Under the pieces are notes generated by a model that was not told where the DNA came from, did no database searches, and saw nothing but the letters and a program-made list of their open reading frames with translations. From Streptomyces sp. P9-A2 (GTDB lineage Bacteria > Actinomycetota > Actinomycetes > Streptomycetales > Streptomycetaceae), in assembly GCF_036634175.1 (NCBI RefSeq), contig NZ_JAZIFX010000001.1:4836001-4900000 (forward strand): a stretch of DNA of 64,000 nucleotides. The letters run 5' to 3'. A program made the position numbers and the translations under genes. How positions within the stretch are numbered: the first letter of the stretch is position 1; each line of letters begins with the position of its first letter. This document shows, piece by piece, positions 20,431 through 30,533 of this stretch.

Positions 20431-20778
20431 ATGGAAGCCAGGGCCCAGGCGCGGTACATCCGCGTTACGCCCATGAAGGCCCGCCGAGTGGTGGACCTTA
20501 TCCGTGGCATGGATGCCACGGAGGCTCAGGCGGTCCTGCGTTTCGCCCCGCAGGCCGCGAGCGTGCCGGTCGGCAAGGTGCTGGACAGCGCCATTGCCAA
20601 CGCCGCGCACAACTACGACCACACCGACGCCGACAGCCTCGTCATCTCCGAGGCGTACGTCGACGAGGGCCCGACCCTTAAGCGGTTCCGGCCGCGTGCC
20701 CAGGGCCGCGCCTACCGGATCCGCAAGCGGACCAGCCACATCACCGTGGTCGTCAGCAGCAAGGAAGGAACCCGGTAA
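20431..20778 (+). CDS. rplV: 50S ribosomal protein L22
   Basis: L22 (115 aa), whose beta-hairpin lines the exit tunnel. [26 protein letters not shown] opens the protein and [24 protein letters not shown] forms the hairpin region. ATG 20431 has GGAAGGA upstream and matches the family start; an in-frame ATG at 20401 would add ten unlikely residues. The stop overlaps the rpsC start (TAATG). Confidence 0.97.
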   Translation: MEARAQARYIRVTPMKARRVVDLIRGMDATEAQAVLRFAPQAASVPVGKVLDSAIANAAHNYDHTDADSLVISEAYVDEGPTLKRFRPRAQGRAYRIRKRTSHITVVVSSKEGTR

Positions 20779-21620
20779 TGGGCCAGAAGGTTAACCCGCA
20801 TGGGTTCCGGCTCGGCATCACCACCGACTTCAAGTCGCGCTGGTACGCCGACAAGCTGTACAAGGACTACGTCAAGGAAGACGTCGCCATCCGTCGGATG
20901 ATGACGTCCGGCATGGAGCGCGCCGGCATCTCGAAGGTGGAGATCGAGCGCACCCGTGACCGTGTGCGGGTGGACATCCACACCGCGCGTCCGGGCATCG
21001 TCATCGGCCGCCGTGGCGCCGAGGCCGACCGCATCCGCGGCGACCTCGAGAAGCTCACGGGCAAGCAGGTCCAGCTGAACATCCTCGAGGTCAAGAACCC
21101 CGAGACCGACGCTCAGCTGGTTGCCCAGGCCGTCGCCGAGCAGCTCTCCTCCCGCGTCTCCTTCCGCCGCGCCATGCGTAAGAGCATGCAGTCGTCGATG
21201 AAGGCCGGCGCCAAGGGCATCAAGATCCAGTGCGGTGGCCGCCTCGGCGGCGCCGAGATGTCCCGCTCGGAGTTCTACCGCGAGGGCCGTGTGCCCCTGC
21301 ACACGCTCCGCGCGAACGTGGACTACGGCTTCTTCGAGGCCAAGACGACCTTCGGCCGCATCGGTGTGAAGGTCTGGATCTACAAGGGCGACGTCAAGAA
21401 CATCGCCGAGGTCCGCGCCGAGAACGCCGCTGCCCGCGCCGGCAACCGCCCGGCCCGTGGCGGCGGCGCCGACCGCCCGGCCCGTGGTGGCCGCGGTGGC
21501 GAGCGTGGCGGCCGCGGTCGCAAGCCGCAGGCCGCCGCTGCCGAGGCCCCCAAGGCCGAGGCTCCGGCTGCCGCTCCGGCTGAGGCGGCGCCCTCCTCTA
21601 CCGGTGGAACGGAGGCCTGA
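20778..21620 (+). CDS. rpsC: 30S ribosomal protein S3
   Basis: S3 (280 aa), at the mRNA entry channel. It has [14 protein letters not shown], the KH domain with [21 protein letters not shown], and the C-terminal domain with [26 protein letters not shown]. The last 60 residues are a Gly/Arg ([19 protein letters not shown]) then Ala/Pro/Glu-rich tail typical of Streptomyces S3. Confidence 0.98.
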   Translation: MGQKVNPHGFRLGITTDFKSRWYADKLYKDYVKEDVAIRRMMTSGMERAGISKVEIERTRDRVRVDIHTARPGIVIGRRGAEADRIRGDLEKLTGKQVQLNILEVKNPETDAQLVAQAVAEQLSSRVSFRRAMRKSMQSSMKAGAKGIKIQCGGRLGGAEMSRSEFYREGRVPLHTLRANVDYGFFEAKTTFGRIGVKVWIYKGDVKNIAEVRAENAAARAGNRPARGGGADRPARGGRGGERGGRGRKPQAAAAEAPKAEAPAAAPAEAAPSSTGGTEA

Positions 21621-21625
21621 CCGAC

Positions 21626-22045
21626 ATGCTGATCCCCCGTAGGGTCAAGCACCGCAAGCAGCACCACCCGAAGCGCCGTGGTCAGGCCAAGGGCGGTACT
21701 ACGGTCGCATTCGGCGAGTACGGCATTCAGGCCCTCACGCCGGCGTACGTGACCAACCGCCAGATCGAGGCGGCCCGTATCGCGATGACCCGCCACATCA
21801 AGCGTGGCGGCAAGGTCTGGATCAACATCTACCCGGACCGTCCGCTGACGAAGAAGCCTGCCGAGACCCGCATGGGTTCCGGTAAGGGTTCTCCGGAGTG
21901 GTGGATCGCGAACGTGCACCCCGGTCGGGTCATGTTCGAGCTGTCCTACCCCAACGAGAAGATCGCCCGTGAGGCGCTGACTCGTGCGGCCCACAAGCTG
22001 CCGATGAAGTGCCGGATCGTCAAGCGCGAGGCAGGTGAAGCGTGA
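21626..22045 (+). CDS. rplP: 50S ribosomal protein L16
   Basis: L16 (139 aa), which organises the A-site and P-site region of the 50S subunit. Clear family motifs are [19 protein letters not shown] and [25 protein letters not shown]. The stop overlaps the rpmC ATG (TGATG). Confidence 0.98.
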   Translation: MLIPRRVKHRKQHHPKRRGQAKGGTTVAFGEYGIQALTPAYVTNRQIEAARIAMTRHIKRGGKVWINIYPDRPLTKKPAETRMGSGKGSPEWWIANVHPGRVMFELSYPNEKIAREALTRAAHKLPMKCRIVKREAGEA

Positions 22046-22269
22046 TGTCGGCCGGTACCAAGGCGTCCGAGCTGCGCGAACTGGGTGACGAGGAGCTTCT
22101 GGCGAAGCTTCGCGAAGCCAAGGAAGAGCTGTTCAACCTCCGCTTCCAGGCGGCGACCGGACAGCTCGAGAACCACGGTCGGCTGAAGGCCGTCCGCAAG
22201 GACATCGCGCGGATCTACACCCTGATGCGCGAGCGCGAGCTGGGCATCGAAACGGTGGAGAACGTCTGA
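22045..22269 (+). CDS. rpmC: 50S ribosomal protein L29
   Basis: L29 (74 aa), at the tunnel exit next to L23. Family core: [34 protein letters not shown]...[17 protein letters not shown]. The ATG at 22045 overlaps the L16 stop. A GTG one codon earlier is possible, but the TGATG coupling seen throughout this operon favours 22045. Confidence 0.97.
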   Translation: MSAGTKASELRELGDEELLAKLREAKEELFNLRFQAATGQLENHGRLKAVRKDIARIYTLMRERELGIETVENV

Positions 22270-22556
22270 TGAGCGAGAACAATGTGACCGAGACGAACAC
22301 CGAGGCCCGGGGCTTTCGCAAGACCCGCGAGGGCATCGTCGTCGGCGACAAGATGGACAAGACCGTCGTCGTCGCCGTCGAGGACCGCAAGAAGCACGCG
22401 CTGTACGGGAAGGTCATCCGCAGCACGAGCAAGCTCCAGGCCCACGACGAGCAGAACTCGGCCGGCGTCGGCGACCGTGTCCTCCTGATGGAGACCCGGC
22501 CGATGTCCGCGACGAAGCGCTGGCGCATCGTCGAGGTCCTCGAGAAGGCCAAGTAG
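22269..22556 (+). CDS. rpsQ: 30S ribosomal protein S17
   Basis: S17 (95 aa), a primary 16S rRNA-binding OB-fold protein. The motifs [29 protein letters not shown] and [26 protein letters not shown] are diagnostic. The ATG overlaps the rpmC stop. It is the last gene before a 136-base gap. Confidence 0.98.
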   Translation: MSENNVTETNTEARGFRKTREGIVVGDKMDKTVVVAVEDRKKHALYGKVIRSTSKLQAHDEQNSAGVGDRVLLMETRPMSATKRWRIVEVLEKAK

Positions 22557-22588
22557 GTAGTTCCCGCAAGGGAATTCCGACAAGTACG

Positions 22589-22610
22589 CCTGCGAGGCAC
22601 CCCTCGCAGG
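22589..22610 (+). promoter_or_regulatory. Hairpin in the rpsQ-rplN gap
   Basis: A 9-bp perfect stem (cctgcgagg / cctcgcagg) with a 4-nt loop lies 32 bases after the rpsQ stop, at the S10/spc operon boundary. There is no T-run. It may be an attenuator or processing site. Confidence 0.4.
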
Positions 22611-22692
22611 GCAGTTCCGCCAGGCTCCGGGGACCGTTCGCCCACGTGGATGAGCGGCCCCCGGGGAACCGGCAGACAAACAGGAGACAGAC

Positions 22693-23061
22693 GTGATCCA
22701 GCAGGAGTCGCGACTGCGCGTCGCCGACAACACGGGAGCGAAGGAAATCCTTTGCATCCGTGTACTCGGTGGCTCCGGTCGCCGCTACGCGGGCATCGGT
22801 GACGTGATCGTCGCCACCGTCAAGGACGCGATCCCCGGCGGCAACGTGAAGAAGGGTGACGTCATCAAGGCGGTCATCGTTCGCACCGTCAAGGAGCGCC
22901 GCCGTCCGGACGGCTCGTACATCCGTTTCGACGAGAACGCCGCCGTCATTCTGAAGAACGACGGCGACCCTCGTGGCACCCGTATCTTCGGCCCGGTCGG
23001 CCGAGAGCTGCGCGAGAAGAAGTTCATGAAGATCATCTCCCTCGCGCCGGAGGTGCTGTGA
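22693..23061 (+). CDS. rplN: 50S ribosomal protein L14
   Basis: L14 (122 aa), which bridges the subunits and contacts 16S helix 14. It starts with GTG ([29 protein letters not shown]) preceded by caggag. [17 protein letters not shown] and [23 protein letters not shown] complete the family. First gene of the spc set; the L24 ATG comes two bases after its stop. Confidence 0.98.
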   Translation: MIQQESRLRVADNTGAKEILCIRVLGGSGRRYAGIGDVIVATVKDAIPGGNVKKGDVIKAVIVRTVKERRRPDGSYIRFDENAAVILKNDGDPRGTRIFGPVGRELREKKFMKIISLAPEVL

Positions 23062-23063
23062 GC

Positions 23064-23387
23064 ATGAAGATCAAGAAGGGTGACCTGGTCCAGGTCGTCA
23101 CCGGCAAGGACAGGGGCAAGCAGGGCAAGGTCATTGCCGCTTACCCGCGCGAGGACCGTGTCCTGGTCGAGGGCGTCAACCGGGTCAAGAAGCACACCAA
23201 GGCCGCCCCGACCGCCGGCGGCTCGCAGGCCGGCGGGATCGTGACCACCGAGGCCCCGGTCCACGTCTCCAACGTCCAGCTGGTCGTGGAGAAGGACGGC
23301 AACAAGGTCGTCACGCGTGTCGGTTACCGCTTCGACGGCGAGGGCAACAAGATCCGCGTTGCCAAGCGGACGGGCGAGGACATCTGA
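23064..23387 (+). CDS. rplX: 50S ribosomal protein L24
   Basis: L24 (107 aa), an assembly initiator with a KOW motif: [23 protein letters not shown] 23064 has GGAGGTG nine bases upstream; the GTG six bases earlier is too close to that site. The stop overlaps the rplE ATG (TGATG). Confidence 0.97.
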   Translation: MKIKKGDLVQVVTGKDRGKQGKVIAAYPREDRVLVEGVNRVKKHTKAAPTAGGSQAGGIVTTEAPVHVSNVQLVVEKDGNKVVTRVGYRFDGEGNKIRVAKRTGEDI

Positions 23388-23944
23388 TGACGACCACCAC
23401 CACTCCGCGTCTGAAGACGAAGTACCGCGAGGAGATCGCGGGCAAGCTGCGTGAGCAGTTCTCCTACGAGAACGTCATGCAGGTTCCCGGCCTCGTCAAG
23501 ATCGTGGTCAACATGGGTGTGGGCGACGCCGCCCGCGACTCGAAGTTGATGGACGGCGCCGTGCGCGACCTCACCACGATCACCGGTCAGAAGCCGGCCG
23601 TCACCAAGGCCCGCAAGTCCATCGCGCAGTTCAAGCTGCGCGAGGGTCAGCCGATCGGTGCCCACGTCACTCTCCGTGGCGACCGCATGTGGGAGTTCCT
23701 GGACCGCACCCTGTCGCTCGCGCTCCCGCGCATCCGCGACTTCCGCGGTCTGTCCCCCAAGCAGTTCGACGGCCGTGGCAACTACACCTTCGGTCTCACG
23801 GAGCAGGTCATGTTCCACGAGATCGACCAGGACAAGATCGACCGCGTCCGGGGTATGGACATCACCGTGGTCACCACGGCGACCAACGACGAAGAGGGCC
23901 GTGCCCTTCTCCGTCACCTCGGCTTCCCGTTCAAGGAGGCGTGA
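23387..23944 (+). CDS. rplE: 50S ribosomal protein L5
   Basis: L5 (185 aa) binds 5S rRNA and contacts P-site tRNA. Typical motifs are [56 protein letters not shown] and [11 protein letters not shown]. Coupled to rplX; rpsN follows after five bases. Confidence 0.98.
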   Translation: MTTTTTPRLKTKYREEIAGKLREQFSYENVMQVPGLVKIVVNMGVGDAARDSKLMDGAVRDLTTITGQKPAVTKARKSIAQFKLREGQPIGAHVTLRGDRMWEFLDRTLSLALPRIRDFRGLSPKQFDGRGNYTFGLTEQVMFHEIDQDKIDRVRGMDITVVTTATNDEEGRALLRHLGFPFKEA

Positions 23945-23949
23945 GCGAG

Positions 23950-24135
23950 ATGGCGAAGAAGGCTCTCATCGCGAAGGCTGCTCGCAAGCCCAAGTTCGGA
24001 GTGCGCGGCTACACCCGCTGCCAGCGCTGCGGTCGTCCGCACTCCGTGTACCGCAAGTTCGGCCTGTGCCGCGTGTGCCTTCGTGAGATGGCTCACCGCG
24101 GCGAGCTGCCGGGCGTGACCAAGAGTTCCTGGTAA
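23950..24135 (+). CDS. rpsN: 30S ribosomal protein S14, zinc type
   Basis: A 61-aa type-Z S14 (also called rpsZ). It carries the zinc ribbon CQRC...CRVC and the conserved C-terminal [17 protein letters not shown]. This is the zinc-dependent form. Many actinobacteria hold a second, zinc-free S14 elsewhere that is induced by Zur. Start ATG 23950. Confidence 0.97.
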   Translation: MAKKALIAKAARKPKFGVRGYTRCQRCGRPHSVYRKFGLCRVCLREMAHRGELPGVTKSSW

Positions 24136-24372
24136 TCCGGTAGTTCCGGACTCCCAGGGCTCTCGGTAAGCAAGGGGAACGGCAGGAGGCCCGCTCCGCA
24201 TGGCTTAGGCTTGCGGGGTTGGGCACCTGCCGTGCCCGCACGCACGCGGGCCGCGCCCGCTAATGTTTGCTTACTACGCCGTAGGTCCACCGCGCCGCAC
24301 CCGTCCCGTCTCGGATCGGGGAGAGGGATGGCGCACCAGGAAACCACGGCGAGAGAGGCCGAAGGCCAATTC

Positions 24373-24771
24373 ATGACCATGACTGATCCGATCGCGGACA
24401 TGCTGACTCGTCTGCGGAACGCGAACTCGGCGTACCACGACTCTGTGACGATGCCGGCATCCAAGATCAAGTCGCACATCGCGGAGATCCTCCAGCAGGA
24501 GGGCTTCATCACGGGCTGGAAGACCGAGGACGCCGAGGTCGGCAAGAACCTCGTCCTCGAGCTGAAGTTCGGCCCGAACCGTGAGCGCTCCATCGCGGGC
24601 ATCAAGCGGATCTCCAAGCCCGGTCTCCGGGTGTACGCGAAGTCCACCTCCCTGCCGAAGGTGCTGGGCGGCCTCGGCGTGGCGATCATCTCCACGTCGT
24701 ACGGGCTCCTCACCGACAAGCAGGCCGGCAAGAAGGGCGTGGGTGGGGAAGTCCTCGCCTACGTCTGGTAG
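24373..24771 (+). CDS. rpsH: 30S ribosomal protein S8
   Basis: S8 (132 aa), a primary 16S rRNA-binding protein and, in E. coli, the spc operon repressor. It has [33 protein letters not shown] and the C-terminal [22 protein letters not shown]. The start at 24373 gives the usual length. The 237-base gap before it has no gene but contains an AT-richer island (ctaatgtttgcttactac), the likeliest place for an internal promoter. Confidence 0.97.
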   Translation: MTMTDPIADMLTRLRNANSAYHDSVTMPASKIKSHIAEILQQEGFITGWKTEDAEVGKNLVLELKFGPNRERSIAGIKRISKPGLRVYAKSTSLPKVLGGLGVAIISTSYGLLTDKQAGKKGVGGEVLAYVW

Positions 24772-24795
24772 CAGAAGGGAACGGAGGAAACAGCT

Positions 24796-25335
24796 ATGTC
24801 GCGCATCGGCAAGCTCCCCATCGCGGTTCCCGCCGGCGTGGACGTCACCATCGACGGCCGCACGGTCGAGGTCAAGGGCCCGAAGGGCTCGCTGGCTCAC
24901 ACCGTCGTGGCGCCGATCGAGATCGCCAAGGGTGAGGACGGCGTGCTGAGCGTCACCCGCCCCAACGACGAGCGTCAGAACAAGGCCCTCCACGGCCTGT
25001 CCCGCACGCTGGTGGCGAACATGATCACCGGCGTGACCCAGGGTTACGTGAAGAAGCTCGAGATCAGCGGTGTCGGTTACCGCGTGCTCGCCAAGGGTTC
25101 GAACCTGGAGTTCTCTCTCGGTTACAGCCATTCGATTCTGATCGAGGCCCCCGAGGGCATCACCTTCAAGGTGGAGTCCGCGACCCGTTTCTCGGTCGAG
25201 GGCATCGACAAGCAGAAGGTCGGCGAGGTTGCGGCGAACATCCGCAAGCTGCGCAAGCCCGACCCGTACAAGGCCAAGGGCATCAAGTACGAGGGCGAAG
25301 TCATCCGGCGCAAGGTCGGAAAGGCGGGTAAGTAA
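24796..25335 (+). CDS. rplF: 50S ribosomal protein L6
   Basis: L6 (179 aa), near the sarcin-ricin loop and the factor-binding site. It starts [19 protein letters not shown], has duplicated domains, and contains the signature [22 protein letters not shown]. The rplR ATG follows after three bases. Confidence 0.98.
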   Translation: MSRIGKLPIAVPAGVDVTIDGRTVEVKGPKGSLAHTVVAPIEIAKGEDGVLSVTRPNDERQNKALHGLSRTLVANMITGVTQGYVKKLEISGVGYRVLAKGSNLEFSLGYSHSILIEAPEGITFKVESATRFSVEGIDKQKVGEVAANIRKLRKPDPYKAKGIKYEGEVIRRKVGKAGK

Positions 25336-25338
25336 GCC

Positions 25339-25722
25339 ATGGCATACGGGCAGAAGATCCTCAAGGGCGACGCCTACAAGCGTGCTGCTATCAAGCGTCG
25401 TCACATCCGGATCCGCAAGAACGTCTCTGGTACCGCCGAGCGTCCCCGCCTGGTCGTGACCCGCTCCAACCGTCACATCGTGGCACAGGTGATCGACGAC
25501 CTGAAGGGCCACACGCTGGCTTCGGCGTCCACGCTGGACGCATCGATCCGCGGTGGCGAGGCCGACAAGTCCTCGCGGGCCAAGCAGGTCGGTGCCCTGG
25601 TCGCGGAGCGCGCCAAGGCCGCCGGTGTCGAGGATGTCGTATTCGACCGCGGTGGCAACCGGTACGCGGGGCGCATCGCCGCCCTGGCGGACGCCGCCCG
25701 CGAAGCCGGACTCAAGTTCTGA
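25339..25722 (+). CDS. rplR: 50S ribosomal protein L18
   Basis: L18 (127 aa) binds 5S rRNA with L5. It has a basic N-terminus ([19 protein letters not shown]), [20 protein letters not shown] and the C-terminal [26 protein letters not shown]. Confidence 0.98.
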   Translation: MAYGQKILKGDAYKRAAIKRRHIRIRKNVSGTAERPRLVVTRSNRHIVAQVIDDLKGHTLASASTLDASIRGGEADKSSRAKQVGALVAERAKAAGVEDVVFDRGGNRYAGRIAALADAAREAGLKF

Positions 25723-25763
25723 GTCGGTTCCGTAGCTAGCGGAAACAGAGAGAGGTAATTCCA

Positions 25764-26369
25764 ATGGCTGGACCCCAGCGCCGCGGTGGCGGTGCCGGTG
25801 GCGGCGAGCGGCGGGACCGGAAGGGCCGTGACGGTGGCGCATCTGCCGCCGAGAAGACCGCATACGTTGAGCGCGTCGTCGCGATCAACCGTGTCGCCAA
25901 GGTTGTGAAGGGTGGTCGTCGCTTCAGCTTCACCGCGCTGGTCGTGGTGGGCGACGGTGACGGCACCGTGGGTGTCGGATACGGCAAGGCCAAGGAGGTG
26001 CCGGCCGCCATCGCCAAGGGCGTTGAGGAGGCCAAGAAGCACTTCTTCAAGGTCCCCCGCATCCAGGGCACCATCCCGCACCCGATCCAGGGTGAGAAGG
26101 CCGCCGGCGTCGTGCTGCTCAAGCCCGCGTCCCCGGGTACCGGCGTGATCGCCGGTGGTCCGGTGCGTGCCGTGCTCGAGTGCGCCGGTATCCACGACAT
26201 CCTGTCGAAGTCGCTCGGCTCCGACAACGCGATCAACATCGTGCACGCGACGGTGGCGGCCCTCAAGGGCCTGCAGCGTCCCGAGGAGGTCGCGGCCCGC
26301 CGCGGTCTGCCGCTCGAGGACGTCGCTCCCGCGGCTCTCCTGCGTGCACGTGCCGGGGCGGGTGCGTAA
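25764..26369 (+). CDS. rpsE: 30S ribosomal protein S5
   Basis: S5 (201 aa), important for decoding accuracy and mRNA unwinding. It has a Gly/Arg-rich N-terminal extension ([20 protein letters not shown]), then [28 protein letters not shown], the spectinomycin-contact loop. The C-terminal S5 domain is [27 protein letters not shown]. Two bases before rpmD. Confidence 0.98.
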   Translation: MAGPQRRGGGAGGGERRDRKGRDGGASAAEKTAYVERVVAINRVAKVVKGGRRFSFTALVVVGDGDGTVGVGYGKAKEVPAAIAKGVEEAKKHFFKVPRIQGTIPHPIQGEKAAGVVLLKPASPGTGVIAGGPVRAVLECAGIHDILSKSLGSDNAINIVHATVAALKGLQRPEEVAARRGLPLEDVAPAALLRARAGAGA

Positions 26370-26371
26370 TC

Positions 26372-26554
26372 ATGGCGCAGCTCAGGATCACGCAGGTCAA
26401 GTCCTACATCGGCAGCAAGCAGAACCACCGTGACACCCTGCGTTCGCTGGGCCTGAAGAGGCTCAACGACGTGGTCGTCAAGGAGGATCGTCCCGAGTTC
26501 CGCGGAATGGTGCACACCGTCCGCCACCTCGTGACGGTCGAGGAGGTCGACTGA
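26372..26554 (+). CDS. rpmD: 50S ribosomal protein L30
   Basis: L30 (60 aa): [25 protein letters not shown] then [14 protein letters not shown]. The ATG is two bases after the rpsE stop, and rplO starts two bases after its own stop. Confidence 0.97.
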   Translation: MAQLRITQVKSYIGSKQNHRDTLRSLGLKRLNDVVVKEDRPEFRGMVHTVRHLVTVEEVD

Positions 26555-26556
26555 TC

Positions 26557-27012
26557 ATGGCGGAGCAGAACCCGCTCAAGATCCACAACCTCCGTCCCGC
26601 CCCGGGCGCCAAGACCGCCAAGACCCGTGTGGGTCGTGGTGAGGCGTCGAAGGGTAAGACGGCCGGTCGTGGTACGAAGGGCACCAAGGCCCGTTACCAG
26701 GTTCCGGAGCGCTTCGAGGGTGGCCAGATGCCCCTTCACATGCGTCTCCCGAAGCTGAAGGGCTTCAAGAACCCGTTCAAGACCGAGTTCCAGGTCGTGA
26801 ACCTCGACAAGCTGGCCGCGCTCTACCCCGAGGGTGGCGAGGTCACCGTCGAGGGTCTGGTGGCCAAGGGGGCCGTTCGCAAGAACAGCCTCGTCAAGGT
26901 CCTCGGCCAGGGCGAGATCTCCGTGGCACTGCAGGTGACGGTCGACGCCGTCTCCAGCTCCGCCAAGGAGAAGATCACCGCCGCCGGCGGTACCGTCACC
27001 GAGCTCGTCTGA
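26557..27012 (+). CDS. rplO: 50S ribosomal protein L15
   Basis: L15 (151 aa), a late-assembly 50S protein. The Gly-rich N-terminus [17 protein letters not shown]...[28 protein letters not shown] and the C-terminal [14 protein letters not shown] are characteristic. Last ribosomal gene of the spc block before secY. Confidence 0.98.
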   Translation: MAEQNPLKIHNLRPAPGAKTAKTRVGRGEASKGKTAGRGTKGTKARYQVPERFEGGQMPLHMRLPKLKGFKNPFKTEFQVVNLDKLAALYPEGGEVTVEGLVAKGAVRKNSLVKVLGQGEISVALQVTVDAVSSSAKEKITAAGGTVTELV

Positions 27013-27048
27013 ATCAGTCAGGCGTGCCGATGACTTGAGCGATCCCGA

Positions 27049-27080
27049 CCGGGGATACCCCACATATGGGGTATCCCCGG
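27049..27080 (+). promoter_or_regulatory. Strong hairpin between rplO and secY
   Basis: A perfect 13-bp stem (ccggggatacccc / ggggtatccccgg) has a six-base loop, 37 bases after the rplO stop. No T-run follows. It probably attenuates or processes the transcript so that secY is expressed at a lower level than the ribosomal genes. Confidence 0.55.
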
Positions 27081-27244
27081 TTGGTCGTTCCTAGGGCGGT
27101 GGTCCGCCGGTAAGGTGGCCTGCACTGCCCACTTTCCCCGGGCGCCCCACACGGGCACTTCGGGCGAAGGTTGACCGTTACTTATTCGTCGAACCTCAAG
27201 ACCATCACCCTTGACGCGGTTGCGCGGGGGTCGCAGGAGGCACC

Positions 27245-28558
27245 GTGCTCACCGCGTTCGCCCGGGCGTTCAAGACGCCCGACCTGCGCAAGAAACTGCT
27301 GTTCACGCTCGGCATCATCGTGGTGTACCGGATCGGTACGAACGTGCCGGTTCCCGGTGTCGATTACCGGAACGTGCAGACCTGTATCGACGCGGCCCAG
27401 GCGAACCAGGGCCTGTTCGGGCTGGTCAACATGTTCAGCGGCGGCGCGCTGCTGCAGATCACGGTCTTCGCGCTGGGCATCATGCCGTACATCACGGCGA
27501 GCATCATTCTCCAGCTGCTGACCGTGGTGATCCCGCGGCTGGAGGCCCTGAAGAAGGAGGGCCAGGCCGGTACCGCGAAGATCACGCAGTACACCCGATA
27601 CCTGACGATTGCGCTCGCCATCCTGCAGGGCACCGGCCTGGTGGCCACCGCCCGCAGCGGCGCCCTCTTCCAGGGCTGCCCGGTGGCGAGCCAGATCGTC
27701 CCCGACCAGTCGATGTTCGTGACCATCACCATGGTCATCACGATGACCGCCGGTACGGCCGCTGTGATGTGGCTCGGCGAGCTGATCACCGACCGCGGCA
27801 TCGGCAACGGAATGTCGATGCTGATGTTCATCTCGATCGCCGCCACCTTCCCCTCCGCCCTGTGGGCCATCAAGGAGCAGGGCACCCTGGCGGACGGTTG
27901 GATCGAGTTCGGCACGGTCATGCTCGTCGGTCTGGTCATGGTCGGCCTGGTCGTCTTCGTCGAGCAGGCGCAGCGCCGGATTCCCGTGCAGTACGCGAAG
28001 CGCATGATCGGCCGCCGTTCCTACGGCGGTACGTCCACCTACATCCCCCTCAAGGTGAACCAGGCGGGCGTCATCCCCGTCATCTTCGCCTCGTCGCTGC
28101 TCTACATCCCGGCGCTGATCGTCCAGTTCTCCAGCTCCACCGCGGGCTGGGCGACGTGGGTCACGAAGAACCTGGCCGACACCGGAGCAACGGCGCACAT
28201 CATTCTGTACTTCTTCTTGATCGTATTCTTCGCATTCTTCTATGTGGCGATTACCTTCAACCCCGAAGAAGTCGCCGACAACATGAAGAAGTATGGTGGT
28301 TTCATCCCGGGCATCCGGGCTGGCCGACCGACCGCTGAGTACCTGAGCTACGTACTCAACCGGATCACCTGGCCGGGTTCGCTGTACTTGGGCCTGATCT
28401 CTCTCGTGCCGACGATGGCGTTGGCCGGTTTCGGGGCAAACCAGAACTTCCCGTTCGGCGGGACCAGCATCCTCATCATCGTGGGTGTCGGTCTCGAGAC
28501 GGTGAGGCAGATCGAGAGCCAGCTCCAGCAGCGCAATTACGAAGGGTTCCTCCGCTGA
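27245..28558 (+). CDS. secY: Protein translocase subunit SecY
   Basis: SecY (437 aa), the channel subunit of the SecYEG translocon, with ten membrane helices. Recognisable stretches are ALGIMPYITASIILQLLTVV (helix 2), the cytoplasmic GTSTYIPLKVNQAGVIPVIFASSLL region, GGFIPGIRAGRPTAEYL and the C-terminal IVGVGLETVRQIESQLQQRNYEGFL. GTG start with AGGAGG four bases upstream. The stop overlaps the adk ATG (TGATG). Confidence 0.98.
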   Translation: MLTAFARAFKTPDLRKKLLFTLGIIVVYRIGTNVPVPGVDYRNVQTCIDAAQANQGLFGLVNMFSGGALLQITVFALGIMPYITASIILQLLTVVIPRLEALKKEGQAGTAKITQYTRYLTIALAILQGTGLVATARSGALFQGCPVASQIVPDQSMFVTITMVITMTAGTAAVMWLGELITDRGIGNGMSMLMFISIAATFPSALWAIKEQGTLADGWIEFGTVMLVGLVMVGLVVFVEQAQRRIPVQYAKRMIGRRSYGGTSTYIPLKVNQAGVIPVIFASSLLYIPALIVQFSSSTAGWATWVTKNLADTGATAHIILYFFLIVFFAFFYVAITFNPEEVADNMKKYGGFIPGIRAGRPTAEYLSYVLNRITWPGSLYLGLISLVPTMALAGFGANQNFPFGGTSILIIVGVGLETVRQIESQLQQRNYEGFLR

Positions 28559-29211
28559 TGCGAATCGTCCTCGTCGGGCCGCCCGGTGCCGGAAAAGGCA
28601 CGCAGGCCACCCGCCTAGCCGAGAAGCTGAGCATCCCCCACATCTCCACCGGCGACCTGTTCCGCGCCAACATCAGTCGGCAGACCGAGCTGGGCAAGCT
28701 CGCGAAGTCCTATATGGACGCGGGCAACCTGGTACCGGACGAGGTCACCATCGCCATGGCGAAGGACCGGATGGAGCAGCCGGACGCCGAGGGCGGCTTC
28801 CTGCTGGACGGCTTCCCGAGGAACGTCTCCCAGGCCGAGGCCCTGGACGAGCTGCTGGAGACCGAGGGCATCACGCTGGACGCGGTGCTCGACCTGGAGG
28901 CCCCCGAGGCCGAGGTGGTCAAGCGGATCGCCGGACGGCGGGTCTGCCGCAAGGACTCCAGCCACGTCTTCCACGTGACGTACAGCAAGCCGGCCAAAGA
29001 GGGCGTCTGTGACCTCTGCGGCGGCGAGCTGTACCAGCGTGACGACGACTCCGAGGAGACGGTGCGCACCCGGCTGGAGGTCTACCACACGCAGACCGAG
29101 CCGATCATCGACTACTACAAGGCCCAGGGCCTCGTGGTGACGATCGGGGCGACGGGCCCGGTGGACGAAGTCACCGGGCGCGCGCTGGAGGCGCTCAAGC
29201 AGGACCAGTAG
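28558..29211 (+). CDS. adk: Adenylate kinase
   Basis: A 217-aa long-form adenylate kinase (ATP + AMP = 2 ADP). It has the P-loop VGPPGAGKGTQA, NMP-binding ISTGDLFRANI, DGFPRNVSQAEAL, and a LID domain of long type with CRKD...CDLCGGELYQRDDD. The LID cysteines suggest zinc binding, though one of the usual four positions is not Cys. Coupled to secY. Confidence 0.97.
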   Translation: MRIVLVGPPGAGKGTQATRLAEKLSIPHISTGDLFRANISRQTELGKLAKSYMDAGNLVPDEVTIAMAKDRMEQPDAEGGFLLDGFPRNVSQAEALDELLETEGITLDAVLDLEAPEAEVVKRIAGRRVCRKDSSHVFHVTYSKPAKEGVCDLCGGELYQRDDDSEETVRTRLEVYHTQTEPIIDYYKAQGLVVTIGATGPVDEVTGRALEALKQDQ

Positions 29212-29223
29212 CTGTGCCCGTCC

Positions 29224-29254
29224 GGCCGCGGTTCCCCTGCGGGGAGCCGCGGCC
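29224..29254 (+). terminator. Hairpin between adk and map
   Basis: A 14-bp stem with one G-T pair (ggccgcggttcccc / ggggagccgcggcc) and a 3-nt loop lies 12 bases after the adk stop. No T-run follows, so termination may be partial. Confidence 0.5.
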
Positions 29255-29346
29255 GACGTGTGTGCGGGGGGAGCGGGCACGGACACCGTCCCCCGTATCG
29301 TTGACGGTGTCCGTACTCTCCCCGGTCCAGAAAGGCCGTCGTCCTC

Positions 29347-30183
29347 ATGGTGCAGATCAAGACCCCCGAGCAGATCGCCACGATGCGTGAGGCGGGACTG
29401 GTGGTCGCTGCCATCCACGCGGCCACCCGCGAGGCGGCCGTGCCCGGGGCCACGACGAAGGATCTGGACCAGGTCGCCCGCAAGGTACTCGCGGAGCACA
29501 ACGCGAAGCCGAACTTCCTCGGCTACGGCGGTTTCCCCGCGACGATCTGCACCTCCGTCAACGAGGTCGTCGTCCACGGCATCCCCTCCGACGAGGTCGT
29601 CCTCAAGGACGGGGACGTCATCTCCATCGACTGCGGTGCCGTCATCGACGGCTGGCACGGTGACGCGGCCTACACGGCCTTCGTCGGGTCCGGGCACGCG
29701 CCGGAGCTGGTCGAGCTGTCCCGGGTGACCGAGGAATCGATGTGGGCCGGCATCGCGGCCATGAAGCAGGGCAACCGGCTGGTCGACGTCTCCCGCGCCA
29801 TCGAGACCTACATCCGCCGGCAGCCGAAGCCCGGCGGCGGGCGCTACGGGATCATCGAGGACTACGGCGGCCACGGCATCGGCACCGAGATGCACATGGA
29901 CCCGCATCTGCTGAACTACGTCGAACGCCGCCGGGGCAAGGGGCCCAAGCTGGTCCCGGGCTTCTGCCTGGCCATCGAGCCGATGGTCTCCCTGGGCACG
30001 GCGAAGACGCAGGTGCTGGAGGACGACTGGACCGTCATCACGACGGACGGGACCTGGTCCTCGCACTGGGAGCACTCCGTCGCGGTGACGGAGGCGGGCC
30101 CGCTGGTGCTGACGGCCCCGGACGGCGGGAAGGCGAAGCTGGCCGAGTACGGGATCACGGCGGCGCCGGATCCGCTCGCCTGA
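29347..30183 (+). CDS. map: Methionine aminopeptidase, type I
   Basis: A 278-aa metallopeptidase that removes initiator Met from nascent proteins. The metal ligands are in place: DCGAVIDGWHGDAAYTAF (two Asp), GHGIGTEMHMDP (His), LAIEPMVSLG (Glu) and SSHWEHSVAVTEAGPLVLT (Glu). The ATG follows cagaaaggccgtcgtcctc. The last 143 bases of the gene are part of a 197-bp tandem duplication that continues downstream, but the gene itself is intact. Confidence 0.97.
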   Translation: MVQIKTPEQIATMREAGLVVAAIHAATREAAVPGATTKDLDQVARKVLAEHNAKPNFLGYGGFPATICTSVNEVVVHGIPSDEVVLKDGDVISIDCGAVIDGWHGDAAYTAFVGSGHAPELVELSRVTEESMWAGIAAMKQGNRLVDVSRAIETYIRRQPKPGGGRYGIIEDYGGHGIGTEMHMDPHLLNYVERRRGKGPKLVPGFCLAIEPMVSLGTAKTQVLEDDWTVITTDGTWSSHWEHSVAVTEAGPLVLTAPDGGKAKLAEYGITAAPDPLA

Positions 30184-30500
30184 GGACGGCTCCCGCCTGA
30201 GGACGGTCCCCGCGCGACCGCCGGCCGGACGTCATGACGACGGACGGGACCTGGTCCTCGCACTGGGAGCACTCCGTCGCGGTGACGGAGGCGGGCCCGC
30301 TGGTGCTGACGGCCCCGGACGGCGGGAAGGCGAAGCTGGCCGAGTACGGGATCACGGCGGCGCCGGATCCGCTCGCCTGAGGACGGCCCCCGCCTGAGGA
30401 CGGTTCCCGCGCGACCGCCGGCCGGACGTCATGACGACGGACGGGACCTGGTCCTCGCACGGGGAGCACTCCGTCGCGGAGGCGGTGACGGAGGTGGGCC
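30041..30500 (+). repeat. 197-bp tandem duplication of the map 3' end
   Basis: The unit 30041-30237 (last 143 bases of map plus 54 bases of downstream DNA) recurs at 30238-30434 with only a few differences. It then begins a third time at 30435 and decays near 30500. The offset is exactly 197 bases both times. The second copy still contains the map C-terminal codons and stop, but lacks a start, so it is a coding fossil. Confidence 0.9.
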
Positions 30501-30533
30501 GAGGCTCGCCGGGCACGGGAACACGTCCGCGCC

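Noticed and set aside
22557..22692. A missing small ribosomal gene in the rpsQ-rplN gap
   Set aside because: No frame of suitable length or family sequence on either strand; only a hairpin and a ribosome-binding site.
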